This document shows, piece after piece, positions 13,914 through 22,450 of a stretch of 47,157 bases of DNA (the stretch's first letter is position 1; each line of letters starts with the position of its first letter). A program made the translations under genes and the position numbers. Origin of the DNA: a virus; IMG/VR virus record IMGVR_UViG_3300022187_000056, positions 1-47,157 of that record; one strand, given 5' to 3'. The notes under the pieces are model-generated. The model was not told the DNA's origin, ran no database searches, and saw only the letters and a program-made list of their open reading frames with translations.

Positions 13914-15869
13914 ATGGAACGACAATATTATACTTATGACTTAGAAACCTTTCCTAACATTTTTACGTTTTGTGGGAAGTTTACAAATTCAACAGACGTA
14001 CAATTGTATGAGATTTCAGATAGAGTTAATCAAAAGACAGAGCTTTTTAATTTCCTTGGTTACTTAAAAAATCTCAACATTGAAATGGTTGGTTATAATA
14101 ATGTTGGTTTCGATTACAATATTCTTCACGATTTTTTAGTTAATTCGCACCCTTTCACATTTCAAAGAGCTAGTGAAATCGCTAATAGAATTATTAAGTC
14201 TCAGAGTTATGGAGCGAGAGTTAAGAACATAGGTGTCTACAATCGTATTATACCGCAAATTGATATTATGAAAGTTTGTCACTTTGATAACAAGATGAAA
14301 GCAACATCGTTAAAAGCGTTACAGTTTGCCATGCGATCCGATTCGTTACAAGACTTACCGTATGATATAAGATCACTCAATGACCAAGAGAAAGATCATC
14401 TTCGTGAATACAACGTTCACGATGTTATAGAGACTGAAAAGTTTTTCTTGTATAACAAACATCACATCGATCTTAGAAGAGAGTACGTGGACGATGGTAT
14501 TTTAAAAGGTGATGTTTTAAATTATTCAGACGTAAAAATTGGTACGTCTTATCTTATTAATAGAATCGGTAAAGACAAGTGTTACGCTGGTGGAAAACCT
14601 AGACAGTCGATCAGAACTGTCGTTGAGTTGAAAGATATTATTTTACCGAAGATTTATTTTAGAACTGAAATATTTGAAAAAGTTTTGACATGGTTTAAAA
14701 GACAAGTTGTATATTTTGGTTCAAGCGAGAAACCTGCTATAGAACATAGCTTGTCTGGTTTACGTTTTCATTTTGGTATAGGTGGTGTACATGCTTCAGC
14801 AGAAAATAAAATATTTTATACAGATGAAACCCATCAAATCATTGATATTGACGTTGCTGCAATGTATCCGAGTGTCGCTATTGCTAATGGTTTCGGTCCT
14901 GAACATCTTGGTGAGTCTTTTACAATGGCCTATGCGCAAGTTAAGAAGGATAGAGGTCAATATGCAAAGGGAACAAGTCGTAACAAAGCTTTAAAGCTCG
15001 CAGGTAACGGTGCGTATGGTAACTTCAATAACACCTATTCACCGCTCTATGATCCAAAGACTATGTTGCAGATTACTTGTAATGGTCAACTTCAGATTCT
15101 TCAATTGGTAGAAATGATGGACTTGTTACCTGACTGTGAGTTGATCCAAGGGAATACTGACGGTATCACAATACGTATCAATAAAGAGTATATTTGGTTA
15201 TTTGAGATATGGTGTAAAGAGTGGGAGAACATGACAGGTCTTGAATTAGAACGTGTCGATTACTCTCGTATGTGGATTCGTGACGTTAACAATTACATGG
15301 CCGAGACAATGGACGGTAAGCTAAAACGTAAAGGAGCTTATCAGTACCCAACATGTATTGAAGACTACGATGGTTTTTGGAACAAAGATTATTCAAATTT
15401 AGCAAGTAAGAAAGCTGTTGAGAAAGTTCATACCGAGTCTTGGCCGGTAGAAGTTGCAATAAGGCTTATCACCGATCCGTTTGATTTCATGTTACGTTAC
15501 AAAACGCCTGGTGGCAGTAAATTATTTATAGGCGATGAACAACAACAAAAGACCTGTAGATATTATGTATCGATAGCGGGACAACCTATGAAAAAGATTT
15601 CACCCCCTAAAGGTGAAGAAGGTCAATACAAAAGAAAGAATAAATTAAAAGATGAATATTTCAATGAGGTAATGAAGGAAATTGGTAAAGATGTTTGGGA
15701 TGCTCGCGTTCATACAGGGAACAAGAGTAAGTACACTACAAGAGAAACATCTATTCAATCTGGTCGTAAAGTAAAACAGTGTAATGTAGCTTCTGATTTT
15801 GATTGGAATGATGTTGACTGGGATTACTACACTGAAGAAACCAAGAAACTTATTATCGGGAGCAATTAA
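13914..15869 (+). CDS. family B DNA polymerase
   Basis: 651 residues from the ATG at 13914 (a GTG lies at 13908). Exonuclease motifs: YTYDLETF (Exo I), GYNNVGFDYNIL (Exo II), YNVHDVIET (Exo III). Polymerase motifs: A in IDIDVAAMYPS, B in KLAGNGAYGNF, C in QGNTDGITI, where the first aspartate of the usual DTD is asparagine. It is shorter than host PolB enzymes but of normal phage size. It is the replicative polymerase, working with the prim-pol helicase. Its stop overlaps the next ATG. Confidence 0.9.
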   Translation: MERQYYTYDLETFPNIFTFCGKFTNSTDVQLYEISDRVNQKTELFNFLGYLKNLNIEMVGYNNVGFDYNILHDFLVNSHPFTFQRASEIANRIIKSQSYGARVKNIGVYNRIIPQIDIMKVCHFDNKMKATSLKALQFAMRSDSLQDLPYDIRSLNDQEKDHLREYNVHDVIETEKFFLYNKHHIDLRREYVDDGILKGDVLNYSDVKIGTSYLINRIGKDKCYAGGKPRQSIRTVVELKDIILPKIYFRTEIFEKVLTWFKRQVVYFGSSEKPAIEHSLSGLRFHFGIGGVHASAENKIFYTDETHQIIDIDVAAMYPSVAIANGFGPEHLGESFTMAYAQVKKDRGQYAKGTSRNKALKLAGNGAYGNFNNTYSPLYDPKTMLQITCNGQLQILQLVEMMDLLPDCELIQGNTDGITIRINKEYIWLFEIWCKEWENMTGLELERVDYSRMWIRDVNNYMAETMDGKLKRKGAYQYPTCIEDYDGFWNKDYSNLASKKAVEKVHTESWPVEVAIRLITDPFDFMLRYKTPGGSKLFIGDEQQQKTCRYYVSIAGQPMKKISPPKGEEGQYKRKNKLKDEYFNEVMKEIGKDVWDARVHTGNKSKYTTRETSIQSGRKVKQCNVASDFDWNDVDWDYYTEETKKLIIGSN

Positions 15870-16111
15870 TGAACAATTTTAGTGAGAGAGAATGGAAGAT
15901 TATTAAAGCTATCGGTAAGAAACGAATGAGCTTGCGACAGATAAGTAAAGTAGTATTTACCAAAGAAGATGACAAACCTTTCGATGATACTATCAGTATT
16001 GGAAATAGTGTTAGGCGTATTATAGATAAGTGCAAGCATTACAACTTAGCGTGGACTTTAAAGAAAGAGACAGTTAACGGTAAGGTTATTGTTAACAAGG
16101 TTAAACTGTAA
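15869..16111 (+). CDS. small winged-helix-like protein
   Basis: 80 residues; FSEREWKIIKAIGKKRMSLR then SIGNSVRRIIDKCKHYNLAW and a beta-rich tail (GKVIVNKVKL). The pattern of helices followed by a strand pair suggests a winged-helix fold. The ATG overlaps the polymerase stop (TAATG). Probably DNA-binding; no target can be inferred. Confidence 0.6.
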   Translation: MNNFSEREWKIIKAIGKKRMSLRQISKVVFTKEDDKPFDDTISIGNSVRRIIDKCKHYNLAWTLKKETVNGKVIVNKVKL

Positions 16112-16182
16112 CGTACTCACTGTATTGAATAAGGAAAGTCATTTCGTATAAGTACCAACAATACCAACAATCAATCATAAAC

Positions 16183-16203
16183 GCCTCATTGTAATAGTGA
16201 GGC
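16183..16203 (-). terminator. weak hairpin at the end of the convergent nuclease gene
   Basis: GCCTCA (16183-16188) and TGAGGC (16198-16203) form a 6-bp stem overlapping the stop of the minus-strand nuclease gene; minus-strand sequence after it is T-rich but not a clean T-run. Confidence 0.3.
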
Positions 16204-16569
16204 CCAATCTTCCCTATACTTGTTCCACTTTGAATCACCGAAAGGTAATAGTGTAATTTTCTTAATGGTGAGAAGTTCCTCAACAGGTATAAAAAACCAG
16301 ATTAAATGTTTAGCAATAAATATAATTATTATGTCACAATCGTCTTTAGTGTACGATTTCTTAACTGATTTACCTTTACATACATTTGTTCCAAATCGTG
16401 GACCGTTTAGGAAACATGACTTGATTTGAAGCTTCAACATCTTCTTACCGTTGTCAACAATGTAATCGTAAACGCTATAGGATGATTGAGGTTTAGATAT
16501 TAGTAGTCCTTTCTTAGTAGCTTCAAGCAAGAATTGAATCTCAGCTATATTTCCGTTTATATAGGACAT
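16186..16569 (-). CDS. PD-(D/E)XK endonuclease-like protein
   Basis: 127 residues. NGNIAEIQFLLEATKKG places a conserved glutamate near residue 10, SSYSVYDYIVDNG the aspartate near 35, and KLQIKSCF the QxK near 46-50; TKDDCDIIIIFI and WFFIPVEEL follow, as in the PDDEXK_5/intron-endonuclease-like family. It is the only minus-strand gene inside the rightward unit, so it may be an independently acquired nuclease with its own promoter. Confidence 0.7.
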   Translation of the reverse strand: MSYINGNIAEIQFLLEATKKGLLISKPQSSYSVYDYIVDNGKKMLKLQIKSCFLNGPRFGTNVCKGKSVKKSYTKDDCDIIIIFIAKHLIWFFIPVEELLTIKKITLLPFGDSKWNKYREDWASLLQ

Positions 16570-16696
16570 ATCTAATTATACGCACTTGAAAGATTACTTA
16601 ACAAACAAGTAAACCACTCTACTATATACCTGACTTAAACTCCCTATAGAACCGACACATCTCACCTTGGTATCATTAAGGTACGGAGGAATTACG

Positions 16697-17005
16697 ATGT
16701 CCTACAATATCCCCAGACAGGTCAAACTCGGTGGCCAAACTATCAAAGTAAAAATAGTCCAGAATATCCCTAAAGAAGGTTGTACAGGCCTTTACAGGTG
16801 TTACTCCAATGAAATATTTGTACAAACGCAAGTCAATGGTAATGAGATAGCTGTTGAACAGGTCGAGCAAACGTTTTGGCATGAATATGCCCACGCTTTG
16901 TTAGATCACGCTCGGCAAGAAGAACTATGTGATAATGAACCTTTTATCGATTTAATCGGTGAACTTCTCTATATGTCGATAGGGAAGTCTGTGAAATGGA
17001 GATAG
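16697..17005 (+). CDS. HExxH zinc metallopeptidase-like protein
   Basis: 102 residues from the ATG at 16697, preceded by GGAGGA; a TTG at 16667 is less likely. The motif FWHEYAHALLDHA at about 64-76 gives the HExxH zinc site, and the downstream ELCDNEPFIDLIGELL could supply the third ligand, as in ImmA/IrrE-like proteins. Targets may be host regulators or the phage repressor; that is inference. Its stop overlaps the next ATG. Confidence 0.75.
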   Translation: MSYNIPRQVKLGGQTIKVKIVQNIPKEGCTGLYRCYSNEIFVQTQVNGNEIAVEQVEQTFWHEYAHALLDHARQEELCDNEPFIDLIGELLYMSIGKSVKWR

Positions 17006-17223
17006 GATACACCATTAATCGTTGCGGTAGAAAAAGGCTTTTACAGTTTTTTAAAAAAGTCAAAAATAGATGGGTTAAAATTGGTGAGTACAAAACTTAT
17101 CCTTACGATGTTAAGGGTTATCTCTCGACACTGAGGGAGGGTTCTTCACTTGTTTTGCTAGGTGAGGTTTGTGAAAAAACTTCAGATAGACTGGGATTAA
17201 AAACGTCAACAACGCCAAAATAG
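16996..17223 (+). CDS. small hypothetical protein
   Basis: 75 residues, basic and mixed strand/helix (KVKNRWVKIGEYKTYPYDV, REGSSLVLLGEV). The ATG lies inside the last codons of the metallopeptidase gene. The last 113 bases run antisense to the 3' end of the convergent lysis-region gene at 17111-17365. Both frames look protein-like, so I keep both. Confidence 0.5.
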   Translation: MEIGYTINRCGRKRLLQFFKKVKNRWVKIGEYKTYPYDVKGYLSTLREGSSLVLLGEVCEKTSDRLGLKTSTTPK

Positions 17224-17365
17224 AATTTACTTTAAAGCGGTGCTTAGTATTCTTTTTAACATCGCTTTTAATTTCAGGTAAGTTATTACTAATCCCTTCA
17301 ACCTTTGTTTTAATCGTCGCTATATCAGCTACAATTTGTCGTGTCTCTTCAGGTGTGAAGCTCAT
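17111..17365 (-). CDS. XhlA-like small membrane protein
   Basis: 84 residues: a helical, coiled-coil-like N-terminus (EETRQIVADIATIKTKVEGI), a membrane helix at about 48-64 (SILALLTFLIPVYLKFF) and a short basic tail. This layout matches XhlA/hemolysin-type lysis accessory proteins. The ATG overlaps the stop of the spanin-like gene (TAATG), so it belongs to the lysis block. The tail overlaps a rightward gene. Confidence 0.6.
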   Translation of the reverse strand: MSFTPEETRQIVADIATIKTKVEGISNNLPEIKSDVKKNTKHRFKVNSILALLTFLIPVYLKFFHKPHLAKQVKNPPSVSRDNP

Positions 17366-17862
17366 TAGAAACTAATCCCTATTCCTACAAATGGTTCGAA
17401 CTTATTAATCTTAGCACCAATTACGCCATGAATATTCAAAAAAAACTCATGTTGATACATAATTCCAAAGTTTCTATTTACTTCCCTGAAATCACGTAAC
17501 GACTCTGGTGCGAATTTTAACAGAGTGATTCGATTACGAGCGCGGTTCTCAACTAATTTACTCTCTCGTTTCTCGCTACTTAAATCTTTTGATTTCGTTT
17601 TGTACTTTTTAGTTTGATCTTTATTGACGATTCGAGTTTTAGTTCTGGTAATCTTTGTCCCATCTTTCTTCTCGATCACTTCAGTTGTTATCTCTTTCGT
17701 TTCGTCTTTTTTAATTGCTTCTTTTAGGTCTTCACGTTCTACAAGTTTAACAACTTCAACTTTCTCGATCTTTACTTTTTCAGGTGTAGAAAATCGGCCA
17801 GCTAGAAAAGCAACTGTTAAACCTATACCAATGTAAATACCTAAAGTAGCTTTATTTGTCAT
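17365..17862 (-). CDS. spanin-like membrane-anchored coiled-coil protein
   Basis: 165 residues from the ATG at 17862, preceded by AGAAGG. One N-terminal helix (IYIGIGLTVAFLAGRF), a long charged segment rich in K, E and V (residues 28-110), then a beta-like C-terminus ending in aromatic F (NKFEPFVGIGISF). The layout suits an inner-membrane protein spanning the periplasm during lysis, but there is no lipobox partner, so spanin is only the best guess. The start is 11 bases inside the holin-like gene. Confidence 0.5.
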   Translation of the reverse strand: MTNKATLGIYIGIGLTVAFLAGRFSTPEKVKIEKVEVVKLVEREDLKEAIKKDETKEITTEVIEKKDGTKITRTKTRIVNKDQTKKYKTKSKDLSSEKRESKLVENRARNRITLLKFAPESLRDFREVNRNFGIMYQHEFFLNIHGVIGAKINKFEPFVGIGISF

Positions 17863-18022
17863 TAGCACCCTTCTTTTGATAAGCGTTCGCAGCACCTAAC
17901 CCGATACAGATGGTAGATAACGGAACGCCTACGTCAGTACCCTTGGTATAACCAAGGAACACTAAACCTATTATACCTAGAATACACGCCGAGTACCTTC
18001 TGTCTTGCCATAAATGTTTCAT
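17852..18022 (-). CDS. holin-like protein, two membrane helices
   Basis: 56 residues, too short for common gene filters. Two hydrophobic segments, at about 11-25 (SACILGIIGLVFLGY) and 31-47 (VGVPLSTICIGLGAANA), with a basic N-terminus and C-terminus, as in class II holins. The ATG overlaps the endopeptidase stop (ATGA), and it overlaps the next gene by 11 bases. Adjacent to the endolysin, it is the best holin candidate here. Confidence 0.65.
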   Translation of the reverse strand: MKHLWQDRRYSACILGIIGLVFLGYTKGTDVGVPLSTICIGLGAANAYQKKGANDK

Positions 18023-18441
18023 ACTTCCACCAATTCTACATGAGGTAAATCATTAAATTTTTGATCATCTAAATCGTCGTCCATATCCCAGTCACCACCG
18101 AAACGAAGTTTATGTTCTATCAAACCTTCAGCGTAAAGCATCTCCGCTGTAGCAATTAAAATACCACCAAGGTAATAGAACCTTTTGTAGTTACTCCAAT
18201 CAGCTTGCGCAAATGGGTAAGGTAGAACGTCAGCCGCTTCTGATGGTTTCTTATTGTGTTTACTTAAAGGCCATTTAAGTTTTGACTTACCTGCATGAAA
18301 GTATTCATTTTGAGTATCTTTATCTCTATGACCTTCGAGTATTGAAAAATCAACGTGCTTGATTGCCGTTAGTAAAATTAACTGGAGGTCTTCGTGAAGC
18401 TCCTCCAGTCTACGTTGTGATCTTGAACCGAAACTTGGCAT
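18019..18441 (-). CDS. M15-type L-alanyl-D-glutamate endopeptidase (endolysin)
   Basis: 140 residues. Zinc-peptidase motifs: EGHRDKDTQNEYFHAGKSK at about 36-54, SEAADVLPY near 68 (zinc-binding D), and the terminal DLPHVEL supplying the last histidine. LRFGGDWDMDDD precedes it. Members cleave the L-Ala-D-Glu bond of peptidoglycan stem peptides (T5-type endolysin). No signal sequence, so export depends on a holin. It follows a 44-residue membrane protein and a terminator-like hairpin. Confidence 0.85.
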   Translation of the reverse strand: MPSFGSRSQRRLEELHEDLQLILLTAIKHVDFSILEGHRDKDTQNEYFHAGKSKLKWPLSKHNKKPSEAADVLPYPFAQADWSNYKRFYYLGGILIATAEMLYAEGLIEHKLRFGGDWDMDDDLDDQKFNDLPHVELVEV

Positions 18442-18458
18442 TGTCGTTAACCTTTAAA

Positions 18459-18477
18459 GAGGGGCTTTACACCCCTC
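18459..18477 (-). terminator. hairpin between the small membrane gene and the endolysin
   Basis: GAGGGG (18459-18464) and CCCCTC (18472-18477) with a 7-nt loop; on the minus strand TTTAAAGG follows. The short T-run suggests partial termination, which would lower endolysin expression relative to the fibre gene. Confidence 0.55.
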
Positions 18478-18479
18478 GT

Positions 18480-18614
18480 TTATTTTTTATGTATATAGGT
18501 CTTATGAAGCTCTAGCTTTGTGGCCCTAGACTCTAGCTCTACTATAGTGTTACCCGCCCAAGCGAGTAACCCTGTTAGCATTGTAGTTAAGATACCAAAA
18601 GCTATTGTCTTCAT
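18480..18614 (-). CDS. 44-residue membrane protein
   Basis: ATG at 18614 after AGGAC. The first 25 residues form a membrane helix (MKTIAFGILTTMLTGLLAW), followed by a short charged helix (ELESRATKLELHK). It sits between the fibre gene and the endolysin gene, so it may be a holin or antiholin subunit, but it could also be an unrelated small membrane protein. Confidence 0.55.
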   Translation of the reverse strand: MKTIAFGILTTMLTGLLAWAGNTIVELESRATKLELHKTYIHKK

Positions 18615-18622
18615 AATTAGTC

Positions 18623-21600
18623 CTATGTATATGCGGCTGAACTAAATGTAGTACCACCGAATCTAAACTTATGTTTCTTATCGGTACTGTTAATCCAAGA
18701 TTCTCCGTTGGTGGGAGATACAGGGTCAGAAGAAATAACACCAAGGAAACCGTTACCATCGCTTACTGTTTTAGTACCGGGGTTACTTGCGTATACCCAA
18801 AAGTTTGTACTTGTACTGTTAGATGAGTCACCTGTATCACTATGATAAACTAGGTAGTCTCCTGCATCTGCAAAACCGACCATGTTACCTGCTGAAACAC
18901 CATTAGCACCCCTATCAACACCTCTCCATTTAAGTACATCACCACTAGTGTAAAGCTCAGGTCCGGCAAATTGACCTACTGCTTGGTTAGACCCTTCATA
19001 ACTTGTACCAGTACTAAACCTACAAGCACTATCGAATGTGAATCTAGTGTAGGAGCCTGTTTCAGACTTTGTAACTAATCCACCCGCGGTATCTACGATC
19101 TGATTCTGTAACAAGTATCGGCTTGAGTTATAACCATCATTATCACTAAACATCATTAAGTGAGTTGTTCTAGCGGTATCGCTAACAGGATAAGCGTTGA
19201 CATGAAAACTTGTTCTTAAATTATCATCAGGGTTAGCACTCATATTTACAATTATGTAATCACCTACTGCTGCCCTTCCTGCTAATTGAGTACATCCGTT
19301 AGGTTGACCGTCTTGCGCTCTAGCTATTTCAACATCGGAAGAGTTCTTCCATATAAGCGCGACGGTTGTACTAGTTACCACTTGTGTTGAAGCCATAACC
19401 TCAAAGTCACAAATTTGTGTGAATTCGTAACGAGTGTGATCTGTCGCTGAATCACTAACTTTAAGAGAACCTGAATCTTGAACCAATGTTTTAAATAGAA
19501 CGTCACCGCCACCGTTTCTTGAAGTGAACCCATTGTAACCTATGGATTCAACATTAGAATCTAATGCGGTATCTAAAGCTTTCAGAGAGAAGTTAACATC
19601 TGTGGCACTATCAGCAGGACTTACTAAGGAAACTGCAACTAAATAATCACCTACATCAGCTTGACCCACTAAGGCCTTACAAGTTTTATCGCCTGTGCTG
19701 TTTACACTGTCAGAAGAACTAGAAATTAAACTATCACTTGAGTTATACCATTCAATGAACTGTGAGTTGTCTGCACCAGTAGTTGAGAAAGAACAATGGA
19801 AAGATGCAGCTTCAACAAAAGTAAATCGAGAATGATCTCCACCCGGTTCAGTGTAAGTAAATAAAGTCGGAGAATTATTATCCTCAACTGTTTTAAGTAA
19901 ACATTGATTACTTCCGTTTTTAGAAACAAAACCTGATTGCCTATAGTAATCTTCTACTACGTTAACTACAGTAGTTCCACCACCACTAGGGATTATATAA
20001 TCAGAAGCTTGACGGATGGCACTCAATGTAAAGTCTTGATCGAATTGCGCACTATCAGCAGTTGTTTCACAAGTACAGCCGGAAGTAGTTATGTTGTAGA
20101 TGAATAAACCTTCATCGCCATTGGTAGCTGTTTGCTCTATGGCACCAGTAAGTGAAGGTATGGCAGTAAAGAAACCAGGAGTAAAAGTTACGTCAGTTAC
20201 ACCTAAGCCTGTTCTACTGACACTTTGTATGAACGTGCGACCTTGAGAGGTTATAGTAGACGTTCCATTGTTTTGAATCTTGGCAGCAAAACAACTCTCT
20301 TCATTGGTTAGGTTTCCCTGTAAGTCCGCGCCTTGTCTGGCCACATGAATGGTTATAGGTACATCGTGTGCAATACTGTCTGCTGTAGTTCTATACGTTA
20401 AACCCGCCGCCGTTACAGATTGAAAGAATACACCTTCATCACCTTGCAATGCCAAGTTATTAATTGACCCGTAAACCGCAGGTACTTGACCAAAGAAAGA
20501 AGTATTAAATACAACATCTACTGTACCTGTAGCGGTCCTAGTAACAGACTGTATAAACGACTGAGACTGAGAGGTGACACTAGCTGTTGCTCCGTTGTTA
20601 TCAATAACGGCACCGTAGAAGTTAGTGTTAGAAGCTGAAGTATCATAATCAGTCCCTTGTCTCATACACTCAAAAGAGAAGTCTTGGTCAAAGGCGGCAC
20701 TATCAGCAGTTGTATTCAGAGTGAAACCCGAAGTAGTTATAGCTGATATAAAGCAACCTTCGTCACCATTCGAATCTTGCTCGTTAATAGTAGCGTGAAC
20801 TGTAGGTATTTGAGAAAAAAAGCCTGGAGTGAAAACTACATCCACCACACCCAAAGCAGTTCTGTTTACTGATTGAACAAATGTTTGCGATTGAGTTGTT
20901 ATAGCGGCTGTACCGTTATTTGTGACTACGGCCGAGTACAAGTTAAAATGCTCTGCCAGGTTTATACTACCGCCGCCGCCAGGGATATTAATTTGAACTA
21001 CCCCAGGAGAAGATTGAACCGCCGTAGCACCACCACCTGTTACATTAATTTCTGTAACCGCAGCATCAACAGTGACACCTTCATCTTTAATCTCTAAAGC
21101 AGAACCGCCACCACCGCCTACTTGCGCTTCGGTTCCGGCACTGTCGAGTTTATAAAGATTCCCATCACTCTTGAAATATAGTTTAAATCTTCCCGCTGCT
21201 GGATTGGCAGGAGTCGTCTGTTGAACCATTTCCAGTAGATCGTAAACCCCGCCGTTAATGGTTTTATTCGTTAACGTTTGAGTGTGTGAAACAGTTGTTA
21301 CTTCAGCTTCAGAACCTTGTTCACCTGCTTGCCATTTTGAAGCAAGAGCGGTGTTGTGTTCAATAACTACATCTGTAGCATCACTCATCTCTACAGTGAT
21401 ACCAGCATCTACACCACTCGCAGCGTTTCCTCCCTTATTGAGAGTCACATTGGAATCTGTCACATCCAAGGTTGTAGAATTAACTGTAGTAGTGGTTCCA
21501 TCGACCTGAAGATCACCTGAGATTGTAACTTTACCTGCGTTGTCGATTGATAATCTTGCGACTAGTGCAGTTGCTCCGTTTGCTACAGTTTGAATCTCAT

Positions 21601-22432
21601 AAGTACCACCATGTTGAGTATCGGTACTGTTCTCAGCAGCTACGGACTTGACTCTAGCAACGACTACTTCAGCACCGTTTTGATCAGTACCAAGGAAATC
21701 AACGTTACCTAGCTCATCACTTGTTTGAGTCTGTCCACTTCCAGCAATACGACTTTTCTTTAACGCAACTTTCGGTGCTGTTGTAGAGTCTTCAGTGTTT
21801 TGAATTTTAGCGTTAGTGTTACTTGAAGCTCCGTTAACATGAAGTCTCTCGCCAGGTGTAGAAGTACCTAGGCCAACTTTACCATCGCCCTTCACTCTAA
21901 TAATCTCAGACATTGTAGCACCACCGTCAGGAGTACCTTCAATTGTCATGTCTGAACCATGCGCTCCGACTGTAGCGTTATCGGTAGCTACGACTCGAAC
22001 TCGCATCGATAACTCTTCACCAGCAGCATCGTTAGTCGCTGTGAACTCAATGTCACCAATCGAATCACCGTCTTGAGTTTGATCGCCAGTTGTACGAGCT
22101 TTTAAAAACTTTAATACTGGCCCTAAAGCATCGTCGGAAATTTTAGTAATAGTTGATTGTTCACCAGATGATGAAATAGTAACTGCACCAGTTGTGGTGT
22201 TAAGTTGAAATATTTCTCTATCGGTTGTACCGTCAAACATTTTGTAAGACCAGATCGGATCGTTTTGTTGGTCGATCCAATAACCACCAGTACCTAAATT
22301 AGTAGGTCTTGACCCACCATTGGTACAAAATCCTGCACGTACAGCATCTTTAAAATCATTTAGAATTGTCGCTAATTGTGTACCCGACGTTGTTGCCGGG
22401 TTAATGTCTGAAAAGATTGATCCGCTTGCCAT
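18623..22432 (-). CDS. tail fibre / receptor-binding protein
   Basis: 1269 residues immediately downstream of J. The N-terminal 480 residues contain fibre-type beta segments (IFQLNTTTGAVTIS, VGLGTSTPGERLHVNG). Three copies of an about 107-residue module follow at about 496-815 (each with FIQSV-RT, GDEG and TTADS motifs), then three copies of a second, about 125-residue module at about 836-1215 (each with TRFTF/TRYEF and VGDYL/AGDYL motifs). The end (SPTNGESWINSTDKKHKFRF) is a common phage fibre terminus. It likely contacts the host surface; the modules may vary between relatives. ATG with GGAG upstream. Confidence 0.8.
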   Translation of the reverse strand: MASGSIFSDINPATTSGTQLATILNDFKDAVRAGFCTNGGSRPTNLGTGGYWIDQQNDPIWSYKMFDGTTDREIFQLNTTTGAVTISSSGEQSTITKISDDALGPVLKFLKARTTGDQTQDGDSIGDIEFTATNDAAGEELSMRVRVVATDNATVGAHGSDMTIEGTPDGGATMSEIIRVKGDGKVGLGTSTPGERLHVNGASSNTNAKIQNTEDSTTAPKVALKKSRIAGSGQTQTSDELGNVDFLGTDQNGAEVVVARVKSVAAENSTDTQHGGTYEIQTVANGATALVARLSIDNAGKVTISGDLQVDGTTTTVNSTTLDVTDSNVTLNKGGNAASGVDAGITVEMSDATDVVIEHNTALASKWQAGEQGSEAEVTTVSHTQTLTNKTINGGVYDLLEMVQQTTPANPAAGRFKLYFKSDGNLYKLDSAGTEAQVGGGGGSALEIKDEGVTVDAAVTEINVTGGGATAVQSSPGVVQINIPGGGGSINLAEHFNLYSAVVTNNGTAAITTQSQTFVQSVNRTALGVVDVVFTPGFFSQIPTVHATINEQDSNGDEGCFISAITTSGFTLNTTADSAAFDQDFSFECMRQGTDYDTSASNTNFYGAVIDNNGATASVTSQSQSFIQSVTRTATGTVDVVFNTSFFGQVPAVYGSINNLALQGDEGVFFQSVTAAGLTYRTTADSIAHDVPITIHVARQGADLQGNLTNEESCFAAKIQNNGTSTITSQGRTFIQSVSRTGLGVTDVTFTPGFFTAIPSLTGAIEQTATNGDEGLFIYNITTSGCTCETTADSAQFDQDFTLSAIRQASDYIIPSGGGTTVVNVVEDYYRQSGFVSKNGSNQCLLKTVEDNNSPTLFTYTEPGGDHSRFTFVEAASFHCSFSTTGADNSQFIEWYNSSDSLISSSSDSVNSTGDKTCKALVGQADVGDYLVAVSLVSPADSATDVNFSLKALDTALDSNVESIGYNGFTSRNGGGDVLFKTLVQDSGSLKVSDSATDHTRYEFTQICDFEVMASTQVVTSTTVALIWKNSSDVEIARAQDGQPNGCTQLAGRAAVGDYIIVNMSANPDDNLRTSFHVNAYPVSDTARTTHLMMFSDNDGYNSSRYLLQNQIVDTAGGLVTKSETGSYTRFTFDSACRFSTGTSYEGSNQAVGQFAGPELYTSGDVLKWRGVDRGANGVSAGNMVGFADAGDYLVYHSDTGDSSNSTSTNFWVYASNPGTKTVSDGNGFLGVISSDPVSPTNGESWINSTDKKHKFRFGGTTFSSAAYT

Positions 22433-22450
22433 GTATATAACTCCGTTTAA

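Noticed and set aside
16158-16178. short TACCAACAA tandem repeat as a CRISPR-like or att element
   Set aside because: Only two copies, no spacer structure, no integrase gene.
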